DNA of 64,000 nt from Streptomyces niveus (GTDB taxonomy: Bacteria; Actinomycetota; Actinomycetes; Streptomycetales; Streptomycetaceae). Shown here piece by piece: positions 21,280 to 29,718 of the stretch. The DNA lies in NCBI RefSeq assembly GCF_002009175.1, contig NZ_CP018047.1, forward strand, positions 3,410,001-3,474,000, read 5' to 3'. A program made the translations under genes and the position numbers. The notes under the pieces are model-generated. The model was not told where the DNA came from, made no database searches, and saw nothing but the letters and a program-made list of their open reading frames with translations. Each line of letters begins with the position of its first letter. The first letter of the stretch is position 1.

Positions 21280-21460
21280 GCGCGTGACCGAAGCCGTGCG
21301 ACCGGCCCCTTGACGAGTGGCCGTGCCCGACCGGTCCTTTGGCGAGCGGCCGTACGCGACCGGCGCACTGACGAGTCGCCGTGCGCGGGTGGTCGAGCGC
21401 CGGTGGCCGAGCGCCGGTGGCCGAGCGCGACCGGCCCCGTGGTGACCGGCGCGCTGACGA
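21280..21460. repeat. Degenerate tandem repeats between the ATPase pair and wblA
   Basis: Several imperfect copies of a unit of about 27-30 bases resembling gcgaccggcgcactgacgag followed by tggccgtgc fill this part of the spacer, with three shorter repeats of ggtggccgagcg inside. No coding frame is convincing. The unit copies differ enough to be old. Confidence 0.6.
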
Positions 21461-21516
21461 CCCGTTACCCGCAGATGTCGGTGCGCGCGTTCGCCGCGCG
21501 CGCTTCGTACGGCGGC

Positions 21517-21894
21517 CTACCCCACCGCCGCCCATGTCTCGTCGATGACGCCGACGTAATGGCCCGAGCCGTACGTCTCGTCGTCGTCCTCAAGGCCGGC
21601 GGGCAGAATGCCCGCGCTGCGCTCGTACTCGGTGCGTGCGGTTTCGAGCAGCCGTCGCCAAGAGGTGACAGTGGGGCGTCTGCGCAGCAATGCGCGTCGC
21701 TCCCGCTCGGTCATTCCACCCCACACGCCGAATTCGACGCGGTTGTCCAGCGCGTCGGCCAGGCACTCCGTCCGCACCGGACATCCGGTGCACACCGCCT
21801 TGGCCCTGTTCTGCGCTGCGCCCTGTACGAACAATTCATCCGGATCGGTAGTGCGGCATGCTGCTTGCGCACTCCAGTCGGTTACCCAGCCCAT
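21517..21894 (-). CDS. wblA: WhiB-like Fe-S regulator WblA
   Basis: A 125-residue WhiB-family protein. The four cysteines that hold a 4Fe-4S cluster are seen in AACRT and AVCTGCPVRTEC, and the turn GVWGGMTERERRALLRR is the family hallmark for sigma-factor or DNA contact. WblA is known in Streptomyces as a brake on antibiotic production and a promoter of sporulation. I chose the ATG with a GGAGAGGA site; a GTG at 21951 would add 19 residues. The place between Get3-like ATPases and the class A PBP matches S. coelicolor wblA and mycobacterial whiB4. Confidence 0.93.
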   Translation of the reverse strand: MGWVTDWSAQAACRTTDPDELFVQGAAQNRAKAVCTGCPVRTECLADALDNRVEFGVWGGMTERERRALLRRRPTVTSWRRLLETARTEYERSAGILPAGLEDDDETYGSGHYVGVIDETWAAVG

Positions 21895-22303
21895 CCCGGC
21901 GCCGTCCTCTCCCGAATCGAGGCTCCCCCACGGCGGAAGCGGCATATTCACCGCTGCCAGTTGAGGACGTTACGGAAGGTGGGCACAGCGCAACACCCCC
22001 TTCGGGCCCAGTCTTGAATGGCCCGAACGGACTATGCGTACGCGGCAGATCACCCAGGGGAGTGACCCGAGGACATCCGCGACGAATCCCGACAGGTCGG
22101 GATGTTTCAGTTGAGCCACAACGGGCGTCAGATGACGTAAGAGGCGGAATCGGACAGGGCTTCCAACGCGTCGGCGGCGGAACGTGGTTCGCCGGATGTT
22201 CACGTCGAGGACTTGATACGAAACCGCACTGCTGTGACAGTTGAGTGCAGCTTAGGCCAGAGCCTTTATGTGTGTCCGGCGAATGACAACGTAGGCTGCT
22301 GGC
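21895..22303. promoter_or_regulatory. Divergent wblA-PBP regulatory spacer
   Basis: A 409-base spacer between two divergent genes, so it must hold both promoters. It contains a short perfect palindrome, atcccgac-ag-gtcgggat (22086-22103), which could be an operator or a small hairpin in the leader of either transcript. No small gene or riboswitch was seen. Which regulator binds cannot be told from sequence. Confidence 0.5.
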
Positions 22304-24574
22304 ATGCCAAAGAAGCGCTCCGGCGGCGGTCTGACCGGGACCCAGCAGGCCGCCAAGTTCCTCGGTGTCAGTGTGCTCGCGGGAGCCGTGCTGGCGGGAA
22401 TCGCCTTGCCCGCCTTCGGAGTTCTGGGCCTGGCGGCCAAGGGCACGGTCGAGGGATTCGACGAGATCCCGGCCAATCTCAAGACGCCGCCGCTCAGTCA
22501 GCGCACCACCATCCTGGACAAGGACGGTGACCAGATCGCCACCGTCTACTCACGTGACCGCACGGTCGTCCCGCTGACCGACATCTCGCCGTACATGCAG
22601 AAGGCGATCGTCGCGATCGAGGACTCGCGCTTCTACGAGCACGGGGCGGTCGACCTCAAGGGCGTTCTGCGCGCGGCCAATCGCAACGCGCAGTCGGGCG
22701 GCGTCTCCCAGGGCGCGTCGACCCTCACCCAGCAGTACGTGAAGAACGTCTTCGTCGAGGAGGCGGGTGACGACCCCGACAAGGTCGCCCAGGCCACCCA
22801 GCAGACCATCGGCCGCAAGATCCGCGAGCTCAAGTTCGCGATCCAGGTCGAGGAGGAGCTGGGCAAGAAGAAGATCCTCGAGAACTACCTGAACATCACC
22901 TTCTTCGGACAGCAGGCGTACGGCGTCGAGGCCGCCTCGCACCGCTACTTCTCCAAGTCGGCGAAGGATCTGAAGCTGGAGGAGGCGGCGCTGCTCGCGG
23001 GCCTCGTCCAGTCGCCGAGCCGGTACGACCCGGTGAACGACACGGAGGAGGCGACCAAGCGTCGCAACACCGTGATCCAGCGCATGGCCGACGTGAAGGA
23101 CATCTCGCAGGCCGAGGCGGACCGCGCCAAGAAGTCCGAGATCAATCTGAAGGTGAGCCGTCCCAAGAACGGCTGCATCACGGCGGTCAAGGGCGCGGGC
23201 TTCTTCTGCGACTACGTACGGAAGGTGTTCCTGACCGACCCCTCCTTCGGCAAGACGCAGGAGGACCGGGCCAAGATCTGGAACCAGGGCGGTCTGACCG
23301 TCCGGACGACGCTCGACCCGCAGGCGCAGGAATCGGCGCAGGAATCGATCAAGAAGCACGTCTACAAGTCGGACGAGGTCGCCACCGCCCTGTCGATCGT
23401 CGAGCCGGGCACCGGCAAGATCCTGGCCATGGGGCAGTCGCGGCCGTACGGCGGCGGCAAGAACGAGACCTACATCAACCTTTCGGTCGACGAGGACATG
23501 GGCGGCGGCGCCGGCTACCAGCCGGGATCGACCTTCAAGCCGATCGTCGCGGCGGCGGCCCTGGAGCAGGGCATCCAGCCGACGCAGTCGTACCCCTCGC
23601 CGTACCAGATGGACTACCCGAGCCCCGTACAGACCTGTAAGGGCCCGTGGACGGACCAGGGTGTCCCGGTCGAGAACGAGAACGAGACCGAGGTCGGCCC
23701 GTACGGCATGAAGGAAGCGACCGCCAAGTCGGTCAACACCTACTACGTACAGCTGATCAGCCAGATCGGCGTCTGCCCGGTGACCGAGCTGTCCCGGAAG
23801 ATGGGGATCGAGCGGGCCAACGGCAAGCCGATAGAGCAGCTTCCCTCGATCACGCTGGGCACGCAGGAGATGTCGCCGCTGACGATGGCGTCCGGTTACG
23901 CGACGTTCGCCAACCGCGGCACGTACTGCACCCCCGTCGCCATCGAGTCGATCACCGGCCCGAACGGCAAGGAGATGGACGTCCCGAAGACGGCCTGCTC
24001 GCGGGCGATGTCGGAGAAGACGGCCGACACCATAAACACGCTGCTGGCGGGCGTGGTCGAGGACGGTACGGGCCAGGAGGCGGGCCTGGGCGCCAGGCCG
24101 AGCGCGGGCAAGACCGGTACCACCGACTTCCGGCTCGCCGCGTGGTTCGTGGGCTACACGCCGAACATGGCGGGCGCGGTGTGGGTCGGCGACCCGGCGC
24201 ACAAGAAGAAGATGGTGGACATCACCATCGGCGGCCAGTACCACGACAAGGTCTTCGGTGGCGCCGTGCCCGGACCGATCTGGCGCGACGCGATGGGCGG
24301 TGCGCTCGACGGCAGGGAAGCACCTGGGTTCAACACCATCAACATCCCGGATCCGGAGAAGGACAAGGACAAGGGCCGCGACCGGCCGGGCGACAACGGC
24401 GGCGGTGACAACGGCGGGAACGACGGCGATGGCGACGGGGGCGGTGACGGCGATGGTGGCAACGGCGACCAGAACCCGGGCCAGGGTCCCGGCCGGCCGG
24501 GCGGGGGCGACAACGGGGGGAACGGCGGGAACGGCGGGAATCCGTTCCCGGACTTCCCGGGCACGATCGGCTAG
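22304..24574 (+). CDS. Class A penicillin-binding protein (transglycosylase/transpeptidase)
   Basis: A 756-residue bifunctional cell-wall synthase. One membrane helix (residues 20-45) anchors it; the GT51 glycosyltransferase follows with the catalytic EDSRFYEHGAVD; the transpeptidase has GSTFK (active Ser near 409), SVN (near 476) and KTGTTD (near 603). The last 110 residues are a Gly/Asp/Asn-rich tail with almost no other residues, likely disordered and in the wall. In mycobacteria PonA2 holds this place. A GTG/ATG choice is not at issue: MPKKRSGG is a clean start. Confidence 0.94.
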   Translation: MPKKRSGGGLTGTQQAAKFLGVSVLAGAVLAGIALPAFGVLGLAAKGTVEGFDEIPANLKTPPLSQRTTILDKDGDQIATVYSRDRTVVPLTDISPYMQKAIVAIEDSRFYEHGAVDLKGVLRAANRNAQSGGVSQGASTLTQQYVKNVFVEEAGDDPDKVAQATQQTIGRKIRELKFAIQVEEELGKKKILENYLNITFFGQQAYGVEAASHRYFSKSAKDLKLEEAALLAGLVQSPSRYDPVNDTEEATKRRNTVIQRMADVKDISQAEADRAKKSEINLKVSRPKNGCITAVKGAGFFCDYVRKVFLTDPSFGKTQEDRAKIWNQGGLTVRTTLDPQAQESAQESIKKHVYKSDEVATALSIVEPGTGKILAMGQSRPYGGGKNETYINLSVDEDMGGGAGYQPGSTFKPIVAAAALEQGIQPTQSYPSPYQMDYPSPVQTCKGPWTDQGVPVENENETEVGPYGMKEATAKSVNTYYVQLISQIGVCPVTELSRKMGIERANGKPIEQLPSITLGTQEMSPLTMASGYATFANRGTYCTPVAIESITGPNGKEMDVPKTACSRAMSEKTADTINTLLAGVVEDGTGQEAGLGARPSAGKTGTTDFRLAAWFVGYTPNMAGAVWVGDPAHKKKMVDITIGGQYHDKVFGGAVPGPIWRDAMGGALDGREAPGFNTINIPDPEKDKDKGRDRPGDNGGGDNGGNDGDGDGGGDGDGGNGDQNPGQGPGRPGGGDNGGNGGNGGNPFPDFPGTIG

Positions 24575-24582
24575 GGCGTAAA

Positions 24583-24609
24583 GGTCGTACAGGTCGTACA
24601 GGTCGTACA
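24583..24609. repeat. Three tandem 9-base repeats after the PBP gene
   Basis: Three perfect tandem copies of ggtcgtaca stand just after the stop codon and before the terminator. Confidence 0.85.
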
Positions 24610-24618
24610 GGCAACGGA

Positions 24619-24663
24619 GAGGGGCTCCCGGCCGATCGGGTATCGATCGGCCGGGAGCCCCTC
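24619..24663 (+). terminator. Terminator after the PBP gene
   Basis: Two perfect 19-base arms (24619-24637 and 24645-24663) around a 7-base loop, between convergent genes. One of the strongest hairpins in the window; it may work in both directions. Confidence 0.85.
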
Positions 24664-24685
24664 CCGTATTCGTATCCAGCCGTCC

Positions 24686-25153
24686 TCAGCCGGCGGCGAG
24701 GCTCCGCTTGACCTCGGCGGCGACACGGCCGCCGTCGGCGCGGCCCGCGACCTTCGGCCCGACGATCTTCATGACGGCGCCCATCGCACGCGGCCCCTCG
24801 GCGCCGGCGGCCTTCGCCTCACCGACGGCCTGCGCCACGATCGCGCCGAGCTCGTCGTCGGTCAGCTGCTGCGGCAGGTACGCGTCGAGCAGCACACCCT
24901 CCGCCTTCTCCCGCTCCGCCTGCTCGGCCCGCCCGCCCTGCGCGAAGGCCTCGGCCGCCTCACGGCGCTTCTTGGCCTCCTTGGCGATCACCTTCTGCAC
25001 CTCGTCGTCGGAGAGCTCACGCGCCGACTTGCCGGAGACCTCCTCCTTGGAGATCGCGGCGAGGGTCAGCCGGAGGGTGGCGGAACGCAGCTCGTCGCGC
25101 GCCCTGATCGCGGCGATGAGGTCGTCGTGCAGCTTGGACTTGAGCGTGGTCAT
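24686..25153 (-). CDS. GatB/YqeY-domain protein
   Basis: A 155-residue, helix-rich protein of the YqeY family, related to the tail domain of the amidotransferase GatB. Markers are the N-terminal LKSKLHDDLIAAIRARDELR, the EVQKVIAKEAKKRREA helix and the C-terminal AMGAVMKIVGPKVAGRADG. Proteins of this family can bind tRNA in the GatCAB context; the role of the free-standing form is not established. It is convergent with the PBP gene. Confidence 0.88.
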   Translation of the reverse strand: MTTLKSKLHDDLIAAIRARDELRSATLRLTLAAISKEEVSGKSARELSDDEVQKVIAKEAKKRREAAEAFAQGGRAEQAEREKAEGVLLDAYLPQQLTDDELGAIVAQAVGEAKAAGAEGPRAMGAVMKIVGPKVAGRADGGRVAAEVKRSLAAG

Positions 25154-25307
25154 GCGGACAGTGTGTCAGGTACGGCCCAAGGCCCGCCGACGAGTTTTCC
25201 GGCGCCGTGGGGCGACCGCTCACGCCTCGTACGGAAGCTGCTCGACGGCCGACAGATGATCATGGGGTGCGACCGCGTGGGTGGTGCGTGTCTGCGACGA
25301 TGACACC

Positions 25308-26246
25308 ATGCGCGCACGCTACGGAGTCCCCCTGAAAGTCACCGCGGGAATCGCGGCCGTCGGGGCGGCCGGCCTCGCCTACGCCGCCGGATTCGAGGCC
25401 CGCTCCTTCAGACTGCGACGGGTGTCCGTCCCCGTACTGCAGGAAGGCATGCGACCGCTGCGGATCCTCCACGTCTCGGACATCCACATGGTCAGCGGCC
25501 AGCGCAAGAAACAGCGCTGGCTCCGCTCCCTGGCCGGCCTGCGCCCCGACTTCGTCGTGAACACCGGCGACAACCTCTCCGACCCGGAGGGCGTGCCGGA
25601 GGTGCTCGACGCGCTGGGCCCGCTGATGGAGTTCCCGGGCGTCTACGTCTTCGGCTCCAACGACTACTACGGCCCCGCGCTGCGCAACCCGGCGCGCTAC
25701 ATCTACGAGAAGGCCCAGGGCAGGCACGGCCTGAACGGCAACGCACCGGCCGTCAACGTCGTCCACAACCCGTGGGAGCCGATGCGCGACGCCTTCGACG
25801 CGGCGGGCTGGGTGGGCCTCACCAACGCCCGCGGCCGGCTCAAGATCGACGGCCACGAGATCGCCCTCACGGGCGTCGACGACCCGCACATCAAGCGCGA
25901 CCGCTACGCCGAGGTCGCGGGCGGCCCGGAACCCGACGCGGACCTGTCGATCGGCGTGGTCCACGCCCCGTACCTCCGCACGCTGGAGGCGTTCACCACG
26001 GACGGTTACCCCCTGATCCTGGGCGGTCACACCCACGGCGGCCAGCTCCGCATCCCGTTCTACGGCGCCCTGGTCACCAACTGCGACCTGGACACGGCCC
26101 GCGCGCGGGGCCTGTCCACGTACGACGCCGGGGGCCACACGTCCTACCTCCACGTCTCGGCGGGCTGCGGCACGAACCGCTACACCCCGGTCCGCTTCGC
26201 CTGCCCCCCGGAGGCCACACTCCTGACCCTCACCCCACCCCGCTGA
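25308..26246 (+). CDS. Membrane-anchored metallophosphoesterase
   Basis: A 312-residue calcineurin-like phosphoesterase. A hydrophobic N-terminal helix (residues 8-28) is followed by the metal motifs HVSDIHM, NTGDNLS, GSNDYYG (the usual GNHD is changed to GSND), and GGHTHGGQ. The family includes enzymes acting on UDP-diacylglucosamine or cell-wall phosphodiesters. I chose the ATG right before the hydrophobic helix; an upstream GTG would add nine residues. It is the last gene before tRNA-Pro. Confidence 0.88.
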   Translation: MRARYGVPLKVTAGIAAVGAAGLAYAAGFEARSFRLRRVSVPVLQEGMRPLRILHVSDIHMVSGQRKKQRWLRSLAGLRPDFVVNTGDNLSDPEGVPEVLDALGPLMEFPGVYVFGSNDYYGPALRNPARYIYEKAQGRHGLNGNAPAVNVVHNPWEPMRDAFDAAGWVGLTNARGRLKIDGHEIALTGVDDPHIKRDRYAEVAGGPEPDADLSIGVVHAPYLRTLEAFTTDGYPLILGGHTHGGQLRIPFYGALVTNCDLDTARARGLSTYDAGGHTSYLHVSAGCGTNRYTPVRFACPPEATLLTLTPPR

Positions 26247-26331
26247 CCCCGCCCTCCCGGCCCTAAACCGGATTTCGCCTGCGGCCGCCGGTGGGCTAAA
26301 GTAATCGATGTCGCAGCGACACGGGCGACAT

Positions 26332-26405
26332 CGGGGTGTAGCGCAGCTTGGCAGCGCGCTTCGTTCGGGACGAAGAGGTCGTGGGTTCAAATCCCGCCAC
26401 CCCGA
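26332..26405 (+). tRNA. tRNA-Pro(CGG)
   Basis: The sequence folds as a cloverleaf: acceptor cggggtg with caccccg, anticodon stem cttcg-cgaag around loop ttcggga (anticodon CGG), and T arm gtggg-ttcaaat-cccgc. CCA is not encoded. Its 3' half, from the anticodon loop to just past the end, is the recombination target for the island to the right. Confidence 0.93.
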
Positions 26406-26409
26406 CAGC
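26364..26409. repeat. Attachment repeat 1 (inside tRNA-Pro)
   Basis: First copy of a 46-base direct repeat reaching from the anticodon loop to four bases past the tRNA. The copy near 37.3 kb is identical over 47 bases. It keeps the tRNA intact. Confidence 0.85.
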
Positions 26410-26421
26410 CGAAACACCAGG

Positions 26422-26462
26422 TCAGGCCCGGTGCTGAGAGATCAGCACCGGGCCTGATTTGT
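26422..26462 (+). terminator. Hairpin after tRNA-Pro
   Basis: Perfect 16-base arms (26422-26437 and 26442-26457) with a gaga loop, followed by tttgttg. It is a good intrinsic terminator for the tRNA transcript. Similar hairpins follow the other two attachment repeats. Confidence 0.85.
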
Positions 26463-26474
26463 TGTGCGGGTTCA

Positions 26475-26518
26475 TTTTGGGAGCCGTTTGGGAGCCGACC
26501 TCGGGAAGCGGCTCCCAA
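26475..26518. repeat. GGGAGCC repeat cluster next to attachment repeat 1
   Basis: Two direct copies of tgggagccg spaced 11 bases apart, then an inverted copy (cggctccca). Similar pairs occur beside the other attachment repeats (37177-37200, 37406-37430) and in an 11-base inverted repeat at 31315-31343. They may be integrase arm sites; this is inference. Confidence 0.45.
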
Positions 26519-26576
26519 GCAACGGTGGATCCTTCGCTCACCAGGGACTGTCAGTGCATGCGATTAGTCTCCTGTT

Positions 26577-27452
26577 ATGCCCATCCAGACCCTCACCTTG
26601 AGCGTCCTGATCGCGTCGCCAGGCGACACTGCCGCTGATCGCGATGTGGTGGAGGATGCTATCCGCAGCTGGAACAGCGATCACACCATGCGACGCAAGG
26701 TTCACCTACTCCCTCTGCGCTGGGAGCTGGGTGCGGTGCCCCTGGTAGGTCAGGGAGACGCACAGCAGGTGATCAATGAGCAATTCGCTGACGAGGCGGA
26801 CATCGTCATCGCGGTGTTCAACAGTCGCCTCGGGCAGGCGACCAAGCGCGCCGTCTCCGGTACGGCCGAAGAGATCCTCCGAGCCCGTGATCGGGGCGTA
26901 GCCGTGCACGTGTTCTTCTCCGATGCGCCCATCCCGCGCGACCATGATCCAGACCAGCTTGCCGCCCTGAACGCGTTTCGCACGGAACTTCAAGAGCACG
27001 GCCTGACTGGCAGCTACATGTCTGCGGACGACCTCAAGGCGAAGGTAAGAACGTGCTTGGAACACGACGCCTATAAGGCCGGCGACCTGAGCAGCGACGA
27101 AGCAGATCGCTCACGCCCGGGCGCTGTCCTCCGCTCCAGCTTCCACTGGGAGACCGAGCCCAGGCAAGACAACCGGGGCCGCATCAAGATGCGGCGTGCG
27201 AGGGAACGACTCCGCGTGGAGAACCTGGGAGACGTCGCCGCTGAAGATGTCGCCCTGGAGATGAAACCCGTGGGCGAGGGGCACAACCCTGAAGCGGTCG
27301 GTGAACTGACTGCTGGACGCATTCCGCCCAGATCCTTCGTCAACTTTCCCGTTGCCCTGGACATGGGCACGGCTCGGCAGGGGACGATCATTCACCGCTG
27401 GACAGAGGCAGGCCAGCAGCGCTCGGAGGAACAGACGATCTCGTGGTCGTAG
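26577..27452 (+). CDS. DUF4062 protein with C-terminal beta-sandwich-like domain
   Basis: A 291-residue protein. Residues 1-165 match the DUF4062 pattern: VLIASPGDTAADRDVVEDAI at the N-terminus, then a strand reading ADIVIAVFNSRLG, then SGTAEEILRARDRG. This family is thought to share a TIR-like fold and is often met in defence loci. The C-terminal 110 residues look like a beta-rich domain (VENLGDVAAEDVALEM) of unknown role. No ribosome site is visible before the ATG, so the mRNA may be leaderless. It is the first gene of the island and is followed, 313 bases later, by the Mrr-like nuclease. Fewer G/C third positions than in flanking genes point to foreign origin. Confidence 0.68.
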   Translation: MPIQTLTLSVLIASPGDTAADRDVVEDAIRSWNSDHTMRRKVHLLPLRWELGAVPLVGQGDAQQVINEQFADEADIVIAVFNSRLGQATKRAVSGTAEEILRARDRGVAVHVFFSDAPIPRDHDPDQLAALNAFRTELQEHGLTGSYMSADDLKAKVRTCLEHDAYKAGDLSSDEADRSRPGAVLRSSFHWETEPRQDNRGRIKMRRARERLRVENLGDVAAEDVALEMKPVGEGHNPEAVGELTAGRIPPRSFVNFPVALDMGTARQGTIIHRWTEAGQQRSEEQTISWS

Positions 27453-27765
27453 GCGGCCGAGACCCTCAGAACTGTCGAACGCCGTGCTGCCTCTACCATG
27501 GCGCCAGCTTTCTCAGCCGCAATCGCGGCACGCCGCTTCTGCGGCGGCGGCTGCGGATTGGGGCCAAGTACGAGAGTCGTCAGGCTCGTTGCGGTCGCGA
27601 TCTGCAGCATTCCTGCCAGAAACGCGATAGTCAGGTTCGGCCACAGGCCGGCAAGGGCAGTTCACACCAGGGCGCATCCCAGACCAGTACATGTGGATGC
27701 CATCAGCCCGGTACGGGATACTGCTATCTCGAATTAATGATCATGTACTGAGCTGGGGGCAAGCA
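27453..27765. other. Spacer between DUF4062 and Mrr-like genes
   Basis: A 313-base stretch without a confident gene. A minus-strand frame (27392-27610) would start MLQIATATSLTTLVLGPNPQ with one hydrophobic segment, but it overlaps the DUF4062 gene and has no ribosome site. The right end holds an A/T-rich patch (cgaattaatgatcatgtac) that could be the promoter for the nuclease gene. Confidence 0.45.
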
Positions 27766-29334
27766 GTGGCGGGCGGGAACGATCCATACGCACGGGAACT
27801 CGCGCGGCAGGCCAGGGAACGAGAGAAAGCCCGGAAGGCCGCCGAGGCTGCTGCTAAGCGGAAGGCTCGCGAGGAGAAGCTGGCGTATGAAGCGGCGCGC
27901 GCCCAAGAGGCGGTCGATCGCACCAGCGTGTCTGAGCACGACGCCGAGCAACTTGCAAAACTGCTGCGCTCATCCGTACTGGACGGAAAGCCTCTGACGT
28001 TCGATCGGCTGAGGCAGGAGTTCGTTCCCTCACCGTTCATCCCGCCCAAAGGCCGCATCAAAGCTGCACCGTTACCTCGTTGGGAGGAGTACGAACCGGA
28101 GCCGCCACGAGGGCTTCTCGGTGCTCTTGGGTTCGGGCGTCGCGGACACGACGCGGAGGTCGAATCCGCCCGCAAGCGGTTCGACAGAGCACTGCGGGAC
28201 CACGCACGCGACGAGAAGAAGCGTGTGGAGAAGCTGGAGAAGGCCCGCGCCCGACACAAGGAACGCAACGAAGAAGAAGCTGCTCGGGTCGAGCAGTGGA
28301 ACACCGTGCTTGAGGAGCGTCGTACCGCATACCAGGACCGAGACGTCGAAACTGTCGAGTGGTTTGTCAACCAGATCTTGGCCGCCTCCGTGTACCCACA
28401 CGGATTCCCGAAGGTCAATCAGGTTTCGTTTCAGGCGGACACGGGTGACCTGCTGGTCGAAATCGACCTGCCGCTGGAGGACGTGGTCCCTGCGGCACGG
28501 GCGTACCGGTATGTGAAGACGCGTGACGAGATCACGCCCGTCCCTCGCCCGGAGAAGGAACGCAAGGAACTGTACGCGTCAGTTCTGGCGCAAACCGCTT
28601 TGCGTACCGTCCACGAGCTCTTCAACTCCGACACTGAAGGCGTAGTCCAGTCCATCGCCTTGAACGGGCACGTAGCCACCATCGACCGCGCCACCGGGCG
28701 GAACGTCCATCCGTGCTTGATCACGCTCCAAGCAGACCGGGCCGAGTTCAGCCAACTGGTCCTGACGCAAGTCGACCCGCGGGCTTGCCTGAAACGACTG
28801 CGCTCGCTGATCTCGCCGAATCCGTACGAGCTGGAGCCAGTACGGCCGCTGGTCACGTTCGACCTGTCCAAGTTCCGTCTCATGGACAGCCTGGACGTCC
28901 TGGCGGGGCTGGACAGCCGACCTGTACTGATGGACCTGAAACCCACGGAGTTCGAGCACCTCATCAGGCAATTGTTCGAGGCTATCGGCTTGGACAGTGT
29001 GAATACCCAGCCGTCGAAGGACGAGGGCGTGGACGCAGTCGCCATGAACACCGACCCGGTCATGAAAGGACTGTGCATCATCCAGGCCAAGCGCACCAAG
29101 AACGTGGTGCCGTTCGAGACCGTCTCGGCGCTCGCCGGCGTCGTGGAGCACAAGCGAGCAGCCAAAGGCATTTTGGTGACGACCTCGTGGTTCGGCCGGG
29201 CCAGCGAGGCATTCGCCAACGAGCATGGTCGCCTCGAACTCCTCGACGGCGCCAACCTGGTGCACCTGTTCAAGGAGCACATGAACCTCGACGTCATCCC
29301 CGGTCCTGTTCCTCCGAAGAAGCGCCCTCGGTAG
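27766..29334 (+). CDS. Coiled-coil protein with C-terminal Mrr-like endonuclease domain
   Basis: A 522-residue protein. Residues about 5-60 and 115-175 are highly charged helices (for example ARQAREREKARKAAEAAAKR) and predict coiled coils. The middle third has no family I recognise. The C-terminal 110 residues are an Mrr-type PD-(D/E)xK nuclease: FEHLIRQLFEAIGL, then DEGVDAVA (metal-binding Asp) and IIQAKRTKN (QxK), then ILVTTSWFG. Such domains cut DNA, often modified DNA. The GTG start follows GGGGGC at a good distance; the in-frame ATG at 27691 lacks this. Gene neighbours suggest a two-component defence unit with the DUF4062 protein. Confidence 0.8.
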   Translation: MAGGNDPYARELARQAREREKARKAAEAAAKRKAREEKLAYEAARAQEAVDRTSVSEHDAEQLAKLLRSSVLDGKPLTFDRLRQEFVPSPFIPPKGRIKAAPLPRWEEYEPEPPRGLLGALGFGRRGHDAEVESARKRFDRALRDHARDEKKRVEKLEKARARHKERNEEEAARVEQWNTVLEERRTAYQDRDVETVEWFVNQILAASVYPHGFPKVNQVSFQADTGDLLVEIDLPLEDVVPAARAYRYVKTRDEITPVPRPEKERKELYASVLAQTALRTVHELFNSDTEGVVQSIALNGHVATIDRATGRNVHPCLITLQADRAEFSQLVLTQVDPRACLKRLRSLISPNPYELEPVRPLVTFDLSKFRLMDSLDVLAGLDSRPVLMDLKPTEFEHLIRQLFEAIGLDSVNTQPSKDEGVDAVAMNTDPVMKGLCIIQAKRTKNVVPFETVSALAGVVEHKRAAKGILVTTSWFGRASEAFANEHGRLELLDGANLVHLFKEHMNLDVIPGPVPPKKRPR

Positions 29335-29382
29335 GCGTCGCGCCCTACCCTGCGCTGCCCCCAGGACGCAACGCCATCGCGG

Positions 29383-29670
29383 CTACTTCCGGCTTGCGGC
29401 TCCCCGCACTTGCAGAATTTCGTCGAGCACCCGCACCGGTGAATGGGGGGACATCGTCAGCCTGGCGTCGAGCGCCGTCTCCCACTGCTCGGTCAGGCCG
29501 ACCATGAGGCGCCTGCGCATGCCGGCGGTGACGTGGGCGTAGCGCGCTGAGACCGATCCGTCGATGTGGCCCATGCGTTCGTCCATGAGCACCTTCTCGG
29601 TGCCGAGGTCCTCCATCACGGTCCGGTGGGTGTGGCGAAGGCCGTGGGGAGAGCCCTTCCTGTCGCCCTT
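29383..29670 (-). pseudogene. Tyrosine integrase, C-terminal fragment
   Basis: About 95 residues of the catalytic end of a phage-type tyrosine recombinase: HGLRHTHRTVMEDLG (the His-x-x-Arg box), then MGHIDGSVSARYAHV (the second His and the nucleophile Tyr), then a normal C-terminus and stop. The N-terminal two thirds, including the first catalytic Arg, are gone; sequence upstream of KGDRKG is unrelated. It reads on the minus strand and is cut off by the start region of the coupled cassette. It is the only integrase trace on the island. Confidence 0.82.
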
Positions 29671-29718
29671 CCTAGCGTTACCGGCACGACCGGAAACGCG
29701 CACTGAAGGGGCGAGACG

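Noticed and set aside
27392..27610. Small membrane protein on the minus strand after the DUF4062 gene
   Set aside because: No ribosome site, overlaps the end of a gene on the other strand, and a stop codon closely precedes the hydrophobic part.
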